Shown in pieces: positions 9,041 through 18,923 of a DNA stretch of 64,000 nt; the first letter of the stretch is position 1; every line of letters starts with the position of its first letter. The translations under genes were made by a program, and so were the position numbers. The DNA is taken from NCBI GenBank assembly GCA_934086485.1, contig CAKOIF010000003.1, positions 43,890-107,889 of the forward strand. Direction: 5' to 3'. The DNA is from an uncultured Bacilli bacterium (GTDB lineage Bacteria > Bacillota_I > Bacilli_A > RF39 > UBA660). The notes under the pieces are model-generated. The model was given only the letters and a program-made list of their open reading frames with translations, was not told the origin of the DNA and did not search any database.

Positions 9041-10981
9041 CCTTTTTTCTAATTTTCTTGTTAAATTTTTTCCTTCATTAAGTTTATATACCTTGTTTGA
9101 AATATCTTCATTAGCAAGCACAATTAAATCTGTTTTTCCACTTCCAGCCACTGGGAACCCTTCTTCAAAAGTTCTAAATCTTAAAAACATATTATCTAAA
9201 ATACATTCATCAATTTTTCCACTTAATCTAGTTCTAATTTCATTTACTAATTGTTCATCAGATTTTTTAGAATTAGGTTGTTTTTCAATATGGCAAACTA
9301 ATTCATTATCAGGAAGTTTAACTATATAAGATTCCATTATATTTTTTGTATCTAGTCTAATAAGATCATTTATAACATAAAATGGTACACTTTCTCCATT
9401 TTCTAATATAATGTCGTTTCCTGGTCTATCAAGCATTCTAAATGTTCCAAATTCATCTTGGTATGCATATGTACCAGTACTCATTAGTTTTACACCATCA
9501 TCAGCTACTACCTCTCTACCTTTATTAAATTCTTCGTTTACATAACCAATTTGGTTAGTGGGTGTGTCCACATAAAGCATTCCTCTTTCGTATGGTTTAC
9601 AAGGTTTACCATCATTATTTAATACTCTGGCATCTGCAAGTCCTATTGACATCAAATTAATATTTTTATTTTTAATTAAATAATCAAGTCTTTTTTCTTG
9701 TAAATTTTTAAATAGAGTTACTAAAAATCCACCATTTTCTGTTGTGCCTCCGGCTATAGTTATTTTAACTGGTGCGAATGGGAATGGTAATTTTTCAACT
9801 CCATATTTATGTTTTCTTGAAATAATATTTAAATATTTCTCTAAACCTGTTGATAATTCTTGACCTGCAACACAAACACATACACGAAATGGCATTTTAA
9901 CAGTTTTCCAATTTTCATCTTTATCAAGTAACTTTGCTACATATTTTTCATATTCAGGTGTTTCAACTGTATAATTAGGTTTATTAATAAGTAAAGAATA
10001 TGGATAAAAATTAATATCATAATATGGTTCACAAGCTATAGTCCATCCCATATAAAGTGGATCTGTATAAGCAGTTGACATTACTGTTTGAGTATAACTT
10101 GGTAAATGTGCAAGCACGCTTAATTTTTTCATCGTTGGCATTGGAGATACATCAGAACATTTAAATCTTGCTAAAGTTAAATAATTTCTATTACTATGTT
10201 TACATCCTTTTGGATAACCAGGTTTTGTTGTACCACTTGTATAAGTTATTTGGCATAAATCAGATAAGGACATATCTTCGACAACACTGCCTTTATAAGC
10301 CTTGCCTTTTTCCAAAAATTCATCTTTTGTAATTATCTTTTCACCAAATTTATCCTTAAAAAGTGAAACATTATTTTTAAAGTGTCCAAACTTATCATCT
10401 ATTTCAGCATAAGGATTATAATGATTTCCATCTTTATTTTTTGGTAAAGAATCAGTTAAAGAAAATGTTATAATCTTTTCAATCTGTGGACTTCTTACAA
10501 TAGAATTTTGCATTTTCTCATTAATATCATCAGATACTAAAATAACTTTCGATTTTGTATCTCGAATAATGTCCACTAAATAATCTTCAGCAAACCACTC
10601 ACCAACAATATTAGAAACGGCACCTATCATGTTTAAGGCAGTTAAACTATAAATAAATTCGGGACTATTTGAAACCATAACCGGTACTTCACTGCCTTTA
10701 GTTATTCCCATTTCTTTAAATGATTTACAAAACTTATAAACATTTGTCCAAAATTCATAACCGTTAATTTTATTACCACGATAAAATAAAACATTATTAT
10801 CAAGTTTATTTTTATTTTTAAGAAACATTTCTACAGACCAAGAATTATTATGATTAAGTTCTAAATCTATTAAAGCCATTCTTGCTTTTCTTGATATTTT
10901 TTTTGAAATAGTATAATTTATTTCTGATGTCTTTTTATTTGAAATCATTTTTTCTATTTGAATATTTAATTCATCAACCAT
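9038..10981 (-). CDS. AMP-dependent synthetase/ligase (acyl-CoA synthetase-like)
   Basis: ANL-superfamily adenylating enzyme, 647 aa. The P-loop-like A3 motif reads ITYTSGTTKPGYPKG, the A7 region reads MSTGTYAYQDEFGTFRMLDR, and the catalytic Lys motif is GSGKTDLI near the C terminus, so the active site looks complete. Such enzymes activate carboxylates to acyl-AMP and usually pass them to CoA; the acid is not predictable here. It is a single gene with its own strong promoter (11005-11033) and terminator. The ribosome site is a G5 run 6 nt before ATG. No biosynthetic partner genes are adjacent. Confidence 0.85.
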   Translation of the reverse strand: MVDELNIQIEKMISNKKTSEINYTISKKISRKARMALIDLELNHNNSWSVEMFLKNKNKLDNNVLFYRGNKINGYEFWTNVYKFCKSFKEMGITKGSEVPVMVSNSPEFIYSLTALNMIGAVSNIVGEWFAEDYLVDIIRDTKSKVILVSDDINEKMQNSIVRSPQIEKIITFSLTDSLPKNKDGNHYNPYAEIDDKFGHFKNNVSLFKDKFGEKIITKDEFLEKGKAYKGSVVEDMSLSDLCQITYTSGTTKPGYPKGCKHSNRNYLTLARFKCSDVSPMPTMKKLSVLAHLPSYTQTVMSTAYTDPLYMGWTIACEPYYDINFYPYSLLINKPNYTVETPEYEKYVAKLLDKDENWKTVKMPFRVCVCVAGQELSTGLEKYLNIISRKHKYGVEKLPFPFAPVKITIAGGTTENGGFLVTLFKNLQEKRLDYLIKNKNINLMSIGLADARVLNNDGKPCKPYERGMLYVDTPTNQIGYVNEEFNKGREVVADDGVKLMSTGTYAYQDEFGTFRMLDRPGNDIILENGESVPFYVINDLIRLDTKNIMESYIVKLPDNELVCHIEKQPNSKKSDEQLVNEIRTRLSGKIDECILDNMFLRFRTFEEGFPVAGSGKTDLIVLANEDISNKVYKLNEGKNLTRKLEKR

Positions 10982-11004
10982 AGTTATCCCCCTTAACTAC
11001 GATA

Positions 11005-11033
11005 ATTTTACCACTTTATATGCAAAATGTCAA
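11005..11033 (-). promoter_or_regulatory. Sigma-A promoter of the acyl-CoA synthetase-like gene
   Basis: Minus strand: consensus -35 TTGACA (11028-11033), 17-bp spacer, -10 TAAAAT (11005-11010), 24 nt before the start codon. Confidence 0.75.
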
Positions 11034-11045
11034 AAATGTGTAAAC

Positions 11046-11083
11046 AAAAAATTGATAAAACTATCTAGTCTTACCAAAATTTC
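11046..11083. repeat. 38-bp direct repeat, copy 2
   Basis: Second copy of the 7178-7215 repeat (one mismatch). Here it encodes the last residues of the 490-aa protein (GNFGKTR) and the sequence just after its stop. Confidence 0.75.
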
Positions 11084-12533
11084 CTTCTAAAAATAAATCA
11101 TAATTTAATTTTTTATTATTTAGTGTTTTCAATTTTTCATATAATGCTGAATATTTAGTACTTTCTAAATGTCTTTCATAGAATGAAAGTTCCTCATTAG
11201 AATTACTAATTTTAAGAACTTGTCCATTTTCTGACAAAATTACATCAATAAAATAAATCCTTCCATCTTTTAAATATTTTTCTAGTATATTCGGAGTTTT
11301 CTCAGTAATAATAGTTTTACATGTTTTTTCAAATACCAAGGTTTTTCCATTTGAAATTGAATGCATTCTTTTTGTACCAAAACCAATTAGTGATAAATCA
11401 TAATCACTCAAGGAAATAATATAATTTTTTATATTTTTAATTTGTTTTATTAAATCTTGATTTGTTATTCTAAACTTCTCCATAAAATCATAACTTAAAT
11501 TTTTTTGTAAAGCCTCAATTATATTTTTATTCGCAAAAAAATTTTTATATTCTGGAAACTGAACTTCCACCATTGACTGTTTTTCTTTTGTTAAGTTAGA
11601 AAACAAAAAATAAGTATCAAGTACATCTTTAACTTGAGATGCATACTTTATCGAAGAAGATTTAAAATCACCGTTATAATGTGGAATATATAAATCACAA
11701 CTAATATTATCATCTATATGGTCCACAATCACCTCACTAAAATTTAATCTTTCATAATCAAATAAACTTATATTTTTTATTAACAATTTATTTAATTCAA
11801 ATAGTGGATAATCATAACCAAAAGTTTTTTTAAACTCACTTTTAAAAAGATTAAAATCAGTTGATTTAAAAGTTTTAATAAATTCTACATTTTTATTATA
11901 TTCATTTAAAAGTATTTGCTTACCTTCATTACTTAAAAAGAATTTAGCAATATTTTGAGCAGGTTTATCATCATGAGTTAATGTTACATAAAAACTCGTT
12001 AATGAAGAAGTTTCACTTGTTAAGCCAAGTAAATGAGCAATATTATCTTTCCTTATTTCTAGTACTTCATAAATATCATGATGCAAACTTTCACTAGGAA
12101 GTTTAATATATAAAGTTTTATTTGCGAAGTTATTTTGACACATATTATAATTACGTTCAATTATATCTAATAAATACATAAGTTCTTCTTGAGAAAAAAG
12201 ATTTTTCTCTTTAGGTATTTCTCTATTTTCTGTCATTTTATTCATTATACTATTTAGAACAACTAATGGTTTTTCACTATCTTTACCATTTATAAAATTT
12301 ATAAAAAATTCATAATTTTCTGAAAGTAGTATATGCATCCTCGAAGATAATTTACCCTCCATATCTAAATCAATAAGATTAGTAATAAAGTCTATTCTTG
12401 AACTATTATCTTTAAAAGTTTCATCAAACGTTCCCAAAATAAATCCTTCAGCTTTTGCATTAGAATAAAAATCTTTTAACTTATCATAAAATGCAACACT
12501 TTGCTTAGTTACTTCACTTTCATATGCTATCAT
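11061..12533 (-). CDS. Unknown cytoplasmic protein (490 aa)
   Basis: I do not recognise this protein with confidence. It has no signal peptide or membrane segment, is rich in Lys, Asn and Phe, and looks mostly helical in its first half. Two segments, one around residues 150-175 (EIRKDNIAHLLGLT) and one near 385-440, vaguely recall the HLxGL core of phage-type PBECR nuclease domains, but key residues cannot be confirmed. Its stop codon lies inside the 38-bp repeat. It precedes the acyl-CoA synthetase-like gene on the same strand, but that gene has its own promoter, so they need not work together. The start is taken at 12533. Confidence 0.55.
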   Translation of the reverse strand: MIAYESEVTKQSVAFYDKLKDFYSNAKAEGFILGTFDETFKDNSSRIDFITNLIDLDMEGKLSSRMHILLSENYEFFINFINGKDSEKPLVVLNSIMNKMTENREIPKEKNLFSQEELMYLLDIIERNYNMCQNNFANKTLYIKLPSESLHHDIYEVLEIRKDNIAHLLGLTSETSSLTSFYVTLTHDDKPAQNIAKFFLSNEGKQILLNEYNKNVEFIKTFKSTDFNLFKSEFKKTFGYDYPLFELNKLLIKNISLFDYERLNFSEVIVDHIDDNISCDLYIPHYNGDFKSSSIKYASQVKDVLDTYFLFSNLTKEKQSMVEVQFPEYKNFFANKNIIEALQKNLSYDFMEKFRITNQDLIKQIKNIKNYIISLSDYDLSLIGFGTKRMHSISNGKTLVFEKTCKTIITEKTPNILEKYLKDGRIYFIDVILSENGQVLKISNSNEELSFYERHLESTKYSALYEKLKTLNNKKLNYDLFLEGNFGKTR

Positions 12534-12609
12534 AAATACCTCTTATTATAAGTTTATCACATTATAGTATTTTTATAAATAATATATTTAATATAAATAT
12601 TAAACAAAT

Positions 12610-14232
12610 CTATTTATTTTCATTAATCATTTCATAATGATAAACAATATCTCTATCATAGTAGACTATTTTACCACTTGGAAGTAAAAGCATTCTTGAA
12701 ATACCAAGGTTATCAACAAAATCAAGGTTATGAGAAACCACAAGCATTGTACCTTCAAAAGATTTAAAAGTATCAGCAATAATAACTTGTGTCATCGGAT
12801 CTAAATGGTTTGTAGGTTCATCAAGCAAAAGTGTATTTGCTCCCTTTAAAGCAACTTTTGCAAGGGCAACTCTTGATCTTTCACCCGGAGATAAAACCTC
12901 AACTTTTTTATAAATATCATCCCCAGAAAATAAAAAACTTCCAAGTATTTTTCTTATTTCAAAATCTCTTAAATTAAACTCTGTAAAATTATCTAATATT
13001 GATTTACTATTATCAAGTATCTCGTGTTCTTGAGCATAATAAGAAGTTGTAGTTTTTTCATTAATTATAATATTTCCCTCGATTGGAGTAAGAAGCCCCA
13101 TAATAAGTTTTAATAAAGTAGTTTTACCAATACCGTTTTCCCCAACTACTAAAAGTTTTTCTCCCCTGGTTAAATCAAATGTTAAATTTTGATATAAAAG
13201 ATTATCTTTTGTATAACCAAATGTTAGATTTTCAACTTTTAAAGGTGTTAAATAACTTTTTTCATTTATTTTAATATTAAATTTTGTATACTTATTAGCC
13301 TTTTCAAGTACCACTTTTTCTTTTTGGAGTTTCTCTAATTTTTTAATTCTATCCTTAGCAATATTTGCTTTCTTTTCATTACCACGAATATATTTATTAA
13401 TTATACCTTTTAACTTTTCTTCCTCTTTTACTTGTTTTTCATAAAGTCTTTCTTTTGCTTTATCTTTTTCACTTTTAATCTTTAGATATTTTTCATAATT
13501 TCCATTATAAAGAAAAACATTTTTCTTTATTTTATCTACATATAAAGTTTTTGTTGTAACGTTATTTAAAAAATCTATGTCATGAGAAATTACAAGTACA
13601 AGTCCATGATAATTTTTTATAGTATTTTCAATATAATCTTTTGTATCTAAATCAAGGTGGTTTGTAGGTTCATCAAGTAAAAGAATTTCTGGCTTTGAAT
13701 AAAGTAGTCTTGCAAATGCTACTTTTGATTTTTGTCCACCAGAAATATTTTTAAGTTTTAAATCAAGTAGTTTTTCAGAAATATTCATACCCTCGATTAT
13801 TTTAAGAAGTATGCTTTCTGCATTATATTCATCATAATACTCTAATTTATTTTGATTTTTAGTAATCTTTTTAAAAAGATAATTTAATTTTTTATCATCT
13901 TTTTCTACTGCTATTTGTTGATATAAAGAAGTTATATTATCCTTTAGTTTTTGAATTGGTCTTCCTAAAAGTAAATATTCAAAAACAGTTATATCATCAT
14001 TTGGTATTTCATCAGTAATTACCTGGGGAAGATATCCTATTAAATCTCTATTTTTTACAGTTATTTTCCCAGAGTCTGGAGAAATATTTCCAAGTATTAA
14101 ATTAAATAATGTTGATTTACCTGCACCATTTACTCCAACTATGCCAATTTTATCATTATCATTAAAATGAACAGATACATCATTAAATATCTCCTGAAGT
14201 CCAAATGACATATATAAATGTTCTATATTCAT
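12610..14232 (-). CDS. ABC-F family ATPase
   Basis: 540 aa with two ABC domains and no membrane segment, the ABC-F layout. Domain 1: Walker A GVNGAGKST (about 34-42), signature ISGGQKSKVAFARLL, Walker B ILLLDEPTNHLD. Domain 2: Walker A GENGIGKTT, signature LSPGERSRVALAKVAL, Walker B TLLLDEPTNHLD. A charged Lys/Glu-rich linker (about 240-310) joins them, as expected for the P-site tRNA interaction motif. ABC-F proteins bind the ribosomal E site, either as translation factors (EttA/YkpA type) or as antibiotic-resistance factors; the subtype is not resolvable by eye. It is monocistronic. Confidence 0.88.
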   Translation of the reverse strand: MNIEHLYMSFGLQEIFNDVSVHFNDNDKIGIVGVNGAGKSTLFNLILGNISPDSGKITVKNRDLIGYLPQVITDEIPNDDITVFEYLLLGRPIQKLKDNITSLYQQIAVEKDDKKLNYLFKKITKNQNKLEYYDEYNAESILLKIIEGMNISEKLLDLKLKNISGGQKSKVAFARLLYSKPEILLLDEPTNHLDLDTKDYIENTIKNYHGLVLVISHDIDFLNNVTTKTLYVDKIKKNVFLYNGNYEKYLKIKSEKDKAKERLYEKQVKEEEKLKGIINKYIRGNEKKANIAKDRIKKLEKLQKEKVVLEKANKYTKFNIKINEKSYLTPLKVENLTFGYTKDNLLYQNLTFDLTRGEKLLVVGENGIGKTTLLKLIMGLLTPIEGNIIINEKTTTSYYAQEHEILDNSKSILDNFTEFNLRDFEIRKILGSFLFSGDDIYKKVEVLSPGERSRVALAKVALKGANTLLLDEPTNHLDPMTQVIIADTFKSFEGTMLVVSHNLDFVDNLGISRMLLLPSGKIVYYDRDIVYHYEMINENK

Positions 14233-14291
14233 ACTTTTACCTCTTTTGCAAATAGATTATATTAAAAAAAGTGATTTAAGTCAATAAACCA

Positions 14292-14405
14292 CTAATCCAT
14301 AATTATTAAATATTCAAGTAATTTTTCATCATTAAGAGTTACTCCAGTTTCTTCATTTACTTCCCTTATTATAGAGTCAAAAGTAGTTTCACCAAATTTA
14401 ACCAT
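14292..14405 (-). pseudogene. Nudix hydrolase remnant
   Basis: Directly after the metK stop, a 37-codon ORF carries an almost perfect Nudix box: the segment VKFGETTFDSIIREVNEETG matches the pattern G-x5-E-x7-R-E-x2-E-E-x-G when read from the preceding Gly. A complete Nudix protein has about 130-150 residues, so only the box and a short tail (ending EYLIIMD) remain. The part upstream of the box is missing and is replaced by the metK 3' end, suggesting a deletion. Confidence 0.65.
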
Positions 14406-14412
14406 TCCCCAA

Positions 14413-15435
14413 TTAATCTATAAAATGACCAAACATTGCTCTTTTTTCATATTTTTCATTTAATAAATTAAGTGAATTTATAATATTTTGAACAGAACAT
14501 TTTTCATATAAATCATCAGGTACTTTTAAATCCCCTTTATCAGAAGTTATATATATTGCAAGAGGATTTTTAAGACCAATAGCATAAGAAAGTTGAACAA
14601 GAACATATTCTAAATTATCATTATTTTTTAAAATATCTTTTGCAATAACTCTAGCCATATAAGCACCAGACCTATCAACTTTACTTGGGTCTTTACCAGA
14701 AAAAGCACCTCCGCCTACTGGAGCAAAACCTTGATAAGAATCCACTACAATCTTTCTTCCAGTAAGACCTGCATCTCCAGTAAAACCACCTATTAAAAAT
14801 TTACCAGTTGGATTTAAAATAAATTTTTCAACTTCAATATTATATTCATTACATATACTTTTGCAAGTATCAATTAATATTTCATCTGTTTTATCTCTTT
14901 CTTCTTCAGTATTTTGATAACAAATTACAAAGTCTTTTATTTTAACTAATTTATTATTTTCATAATAACCAGTTATTTGAGCTTTACCATCTGGTAAAAA
15001 TCTTTTATCTTTTTTTCTAAGTTCATCATAGAAATTAGAAAGTTTCTGAAGTATTACCATAGAGGTAGGCAGATACTCTTTAGTATCACGGCATGCATAA
15101 CCAAACATCATACCATTATCACCAGCACCATGAACTTTATCATTTGTTCCAAGTGCTATATCAATGCTTTGAACACCAAGATTATTAATTATCTCATAAT
15201 TTTCATCATAACCAACATCATTTAAAACTCTTTTTACTATACTTGAAACATCTACCTTTGCACTACTTGTAACTTCACCGGTTACAAATATTTTACCTTT
15301 TCCTCCCATTACTTCAATTCCACATCGTGAGGATTTATCTTCATTTAAATATGCATCTAAAAGTGCATCACTTATTTGGTCACATACTTTATCTGGGTGA
15401 CCACGAAATACTATTTCGTTACTAAAAATTTTCAT
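14413..15435 (-). CDS. metK: S-adenosylmethionine synthetase (short form)
   Basis: Makes SAM from methionine and ATP. Conserved stretches are present: GHPDKVCDQISDALLDAY (ATP binding), GAGDNGMMFGYA, GGFTGDAGLTGRKIVVDSYQ and GGGAFSGKDPSKVDRSGAYM (P-loop-like). The length of 340 aa is short against the usual 380-400; loops are trimmed and the end reads KRAMFGHFID. It is controlled by a SAM-I riboswitch and intrinsic terminator directly upstream, giving product feedback. The start ATG at 15435 has an AAGGAG site. Confidence 0.95.
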   Translation of the reverse strand: MKIFSNEIVFRGHPDKVCDQISDALLDAYLNEDKSSRCGIEVMGGKGKIFVTGEVTSSAKVDVSSIVKRVLNDVGYDENYEIINNLGVQSIDIALGTNDKVHGAGDNGMMFGYACRDTKEYLPTSMVILQKLSNFYDELRKKDKRFLPDGKAQITGYYENNKLVKIKDFVICYQNTEEERDKTDEILIDTCKSICNEYNIEVEKFILNPTGKFLIGGFTGDAGLTGRKIVVDSYQGFAPVGGGAFSGKDPSKVDRSGAYMARVIAKDILKNNDNLEYVLVQLSYAIGLKNPLAIYITSDKGDLKVPDDLYEKCSVQNIINSLNLLNEKYEKRAMFGHFID

Positions 15436-15497
15436 TTATACTCCTTTTCTTTTTTCATCTTAAAAGAAAATGCTTAATAAAACTTTCCTACTTTCAT

Positions 15498-15622
15498 AAA
15501 AAAACATCCAAGATAACAATATCTTGAATGATAAAGTTATCTTATAGCTCTAGCATTACCACCTAATTTAATAGGTTGGTGTGACTTCAACGGGCTAGTC
15601 CCTCCATCACTCTTTATAAGAT
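15498..15622 (-). promoter_or_regulatory. SAM-I (S-box) riboswitch with terminator, upstream of metK
   Basis: Minus strand: the P1 helix pairs 15615-15622 (ATCTTATA) with 15539-15546 (TATAAGAT). Inside are the hallmark blocks GATGGAGGGACTAGCCCG and TTGAAGTC followed by ACCAACC and GGTGGTAATGC, matching the S-box core. Then comes a Rho-independent terminator (CATTCAAGATA / TATCTTGGATG plus T7, 15498-15530). SAM binding should stop metK transcription. A TATAAT (15631-15636) with TTGGAC at 18 bp lies just upstream, inside the trpS 3' end. Confidence 0.93.
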
Positions 15623-15646
15623 GTAATTAAATTATAACACTTTGTT

Positions 15647-16633
15647 TTAGTTAAGTCCAACTTTTTTCTTCATTTGGTTCATTTTTTCATAAGCAAGTTT
15701 TCTGGAGTTTTCTTTACCTTTATTTAATATTTCTTCGAGTTTACCAGAACTTATAATATGATTATATTTTTCTTGAATATCACTAATCATCTGTGATGTT
15801 AATGAAGCAACATACTTTTTAAAATTACCATATCCAGCTGTTTTATATTCATTTGCAATATCCTCTACAGTTCTTTTAGAAATAACACTTGCAATATTAA
15901 GTAAATTTGAAATACCTGGTTTATTTTCTTCATCGAAATAAACTAAATTTTCACTATCTGTAGTTGCTCCCATAATCTTTTTAGTAACCATTTCTGGGCT
16001 ATCAAATAAAGATATAACACCATTTGGATTTGTTTCAGACTTACTCATTTTTTTGGTAGGATCTTTTAAATCTTTAATCTTAACTCCTTCTTTACTAATT
16101 AAAGGTTGTGGAAGTTTAAAAGTTTGGCCATATTTATTATTAAATCTTTCTGCTATATCACGGGCAATTTCAACATGTTGTTTTTGGTCAATACCTACTG
16201 GAACATAATCAGAATCACAATACAAAATATCTGCGGCCATTAAAATTGGATATGTTAAAAGTCCCACAGTAAAGTTTTCTTTGCCTTTAGATTTTTCCTT
16301 AAATTGAATCATCCTTGAGGCTTCTCCATAATAAGTGTTGCACTCTAAAATCCATGAAATCATTGGAATATATTCATTATCTGATTGAATATAAACAACT
16401 ACTTTCTCTGGATCAATTCCACATGCGATATACATTGCAATAAACTTTTTAATTCTATCTCTTAAAGTATTTGGATCTTGATATTCAGTAAGTGCATGAA
16501 GATCTGCTACAAAAAGATATACTTCATTATTTTCATCATTAGAAAGTTCAACCATTTGTGATATTGCTCCAATATAATTGCCTAAAGTAAGTTCTCCTGT
16601 TGGTTTTAATCCTGTTAATATTCTTTTTTTCAT
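15647..16633 (-). CDS. trpS: Tryptophanyl-tRNA synthetase
   Basis: Class I synthetase, 328 aa, normal for bacterial TrpRS. The HIGH-like motif lies in PTGELTLGNYIGAISQM (residues 11-27) and the KMSKS motif in PTKKMSKSETNPNG (about 192-205). The conserved SWILECNTYYGEASRM, LTYPILMAADILYCDSDYVP and GIDQKQHVE segments are seen. Its expression is set by a Trp-specific T-box leader upstream. The last bases overlap the promoter of the metK riboswitch. Confidence 0.96.
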   Translation of the reverse strand: MKKRILTGLKPTGELTLGNYIGAISQMVELSNDENNEVYLFVADLHALTEYQDPNTLRDRIKKFIAMYIACGIDPEKVVVYIQSDNEYIPMISWILECNTYYGEASRMIQFKEKSKGKENFTVGLLTYPILMAADILYCDSDYVPVGIDQKQHVEIARDIAERFNNKYGQTFKLPQPLISKEGVKIKDLKDPTKKMSKSETNPNGVISLFDSPEMVTKKIMGATTDSENLVYFDEENKPGISNLLNIASVISKRTVEDIANEYKTAGYGNFKKYVASLTSQMISDIQEKYNHIISSGKLEEILNKGKENSRKLAYEKMNQMKKKVGLN

Positions 16634-16639
16634 ATTTAT

Positions 16640-16930
16640 CCCTCTTTCTTAAAAAAAATCTTATCCTCAACAGTTAGGATAAGATTTAAGTTCTTATTAA
16701 TGCCACCTAAAAAGTGCAATTCATGTACAATTATACATGCTACTTTGTTAACGAAGTTAAGTACTCCGTGCTAGCCTACTACTATTTCGGTAGCCTCTTG
16801 AAAGCCCATTTCGTATATTACCCATTTATAACTTTCCACCACTAGTTACTCTCTTTAAAACAAATAATATCTACTTTTCTTTCTCATCGATTTACAAGTT
16901 TATTGTATAACTATATTTTTTCTTTGTCAA
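16640..16930 (-). promoter_or_regulatory. T-box leader (Trp) and promoter of trpS
   Basis: Promoter: TTGACA (16925-16930), 17-bp spacer, TACAAT (16902-16907). The leader contains the AGAGAG and GGTGGAA elements of stem I, a bulge with AAATGGG offering a TGG (Trp) specifier, the T-box core TTTTTAGGTGGCA (about 16700-16713), and a terminator: AATCTTATCCT / AGGATAAGATT plus T8 (16651-16687). Uncharged tRNA-Trp should favour readthrough. Confidence 0.9.
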
Positions 16931-16946
16931 TAGATAAAAATTTATA

Positions 16947-18923
16947 TTATAATTCAAATTGAGAATTATAAAGTTTAGCATAAAAGCCATCTTTTTCCAT
17001 AAGTTCATCATGAGAACCTTGTTCTATAATATTACCCTCATTCATAACAAGTATTAAATCTGCATTTTTTATTGTTGAAAGTCTGTGGGCAATTATAAAT
17101 GAGGTTTTATTCTCCATTAATTTATCCATAGCTTTTTGCACAAGTTCTTCGGTTCTTGTATCAACATTTGAAGTCGCTTCATCAAGTATTAAAAGAGGCG
17201 CTTTTTCACACATACCTCTTGCAATAGTAAGAAGTTGTTTTTGCCCTGCAGAAATATTATCATTTTCAGATATTACTGTATCATAATTATTTGGAAGCGT
17301 TTTAATAAAATGATCTAGTCCAATATATTTACATACACTTTCAATTTCTTTATCAGTAATTTTTGAATTATTATATCTAATATTATCTTTAACAGTTCCT
17401 TCGAAAAGCCATGTATCTTGAAGTACCATTGTAAATAAACTATGAACATTTTCTCTTGTTAAATTAGAAATACTTTTACCATCAATGGTTATATCACCAT
17501 CATGGATATCGTAAAACTTCATAAGTAAATTAACCATTGTAGTTTTACCAGCACCAGTTGGACCAACAATTGCAATCTTTTGACCTGATTTTACATCTGC
17601 AGAGAAATTCTTAATAATAGTTTTACCATTTTCATCATATTTAAATGATACATTTTTAAACTCTATATTACCTTTTACATCATTTTTAAGAAGTTTATCT
17701 TTATTTTCTTCTTTAGACATTTCTTCTTCATCTAGAAATTCAAATACTCTTTCTGAAGATGCTAAAGCTGACTGAATAAAAGTAAACTCTTGAGCAATTG
17801 AGGATAGTGGCATTGTAAATAATCTAACATAGGTAATAAAGGCAATAATAACACCAAATGAGATTTTACCATTCATAGTAAGAAGTGCTCCAACGATGCA
17901 TACTGCAACATAACCAAAATTACCAACAAAGCCCATCATTGGATGCATAAGTCCAGATAAGAACCCACTTTTTCTACTACATTCACTTACTTCATTATTT
18001 ATTTTATCAAACTTTTTATTAGCATCATCTTGACCATTATAAACTTTAACAACATTTAATCCCGAATATATTTCTTCAATATGACTATTAAGTTTACCTA
18101 AACCTTCTTGTCTTTTTACAAAATATTTTTGACTTTTTAAAAGAACAATTGCCATAAATACAAAGCCTAATAATGAAGAAATTATAGCAGTAACACTCAT
18201 AAGAGCATTTGTCTTAAACATCATTATAATTGATCCTAAAAGTAGTGTTACATTGCTAGCAAGAGCTGATAATGAATTATTAAGTGTTTGAGCAAGAGTA
18301 TCAACATCATTTGTTACTCTTGAAAGTACGTCACCAGTTTGATGATTATCAAAATATTTAAGTGGTAATTTATTTATTTTATGTGAAATTCTTCCTCGAA
18401 GTTTTCTTGCAAAATTATTTGAAACATGTGTCATTGAAAAAGATTGTAAAAAGTTAAATATTGCACTTACAAAATATATTGTTAAAAGCATAGTGCATAT
18501 TGTTTTAATTTTATCAATATCCATTTTAGGTTTAATTACCTTTTGGATGCTTTCTGGCATCTCATCAAGTGCTTTATATAACTCATTTGTATTCATATCC
18601 TTGTTAAGATTTTGAATAATTTTTGTATATTCTATTTGATCACTTGCATTTACTATTACTCCATCAATTACAATATTCTTTCCAAAAGAAGTAGTAAGGC
18701 TATCATTTAAAATATTTAAATTTTTAGTATTAATAACTAGTCCTTTTTGAATTTCATCAGTTAATTTAGAAAGTCTATTTGGAGCACTAATTGTTAAAGT
18801 GGAACCAAAAATTGCTAGAATTAAACTTATGAATATAAGTACTTTAAAAGGTTTTAATTCTAAAATTAATCTTTTTAAAGAACCTTTAAAGTCTTTAGCA
18901 TTTTCCATTTTTTTATTATGCAT
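16947..18923 (-). CDS. ABC exporter subunit with canonical ATPase
   Basis: Type IV (multidrug-type) half-transporter: transmembrane domain (about 30-370, with an unusually long loop at 75-145 after the first helix) and C-terminal ATPase. Walker A GPTGAGKTTMVNLL, signature ISAGQKQLLTIARG, Walker B ILDEATSNVD with catalytic Glu. The start is placed at ATG 18923, 7 nt after AGGAG. It overlaps the upstream ABC gene by 8 bp, so they form one operon and probably one heterodimer. Confidence 0.88.
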   Translation of the reverse strand: MHNKKMENAKDFKGSLKRLILELKPFKVLIFISLILAIFGSTLTISAPNRLSKLTDEIQKGLVINTKNLNILNDSLTTSFGKNIVIDGVIVNASDQIEYTKIIQNLNKDMNTNELYKALDEMPESIQKVIKPKMDIDKIKTICTMLLTIYFVSAIFNFLQSFSMTHVSNNFARKLRGRISHKINKLPLKYFDNHQTGDVLSRVTNDVDTLAQTLNNSLSALASNVTLLLGSIIMMFKTNALMSVTAIISSLLGFVFMAIVLLKSQKYFVKRQEGLGKLNSHIEEIYSGLNVVKVYNGQDDANKKFDKINNEVSECSRKSGFLSGLMHPMMGFVGNFGYVAVCIVGALLTMNGKISFGVIIAFITYVRLFTMPLSSIAQEFTFIQSALASSERVFEFLDEEEMSKEENKDKLLKNDVKGNIEFKNVSFKYDENGKTIIKNFSADVKSGQKIAIVGPTGAGKTTMVNLLMKFYDIHDGDITIDGKSISNLTRENVHSLFTMVLQDTWLFEGTVKDNIRYNNSKITDKEIESVCKYIGLDHFIKTLPNNYDTVISENDNISAGQKQLLTIARGMCEKAPLLILDEATSNVDTRTEELVQKAMDKLMENKTSFIIAHRLSTIKNADLILVMNEGNIIEQGSHDELMEKDGFYAKLYNSQFEL

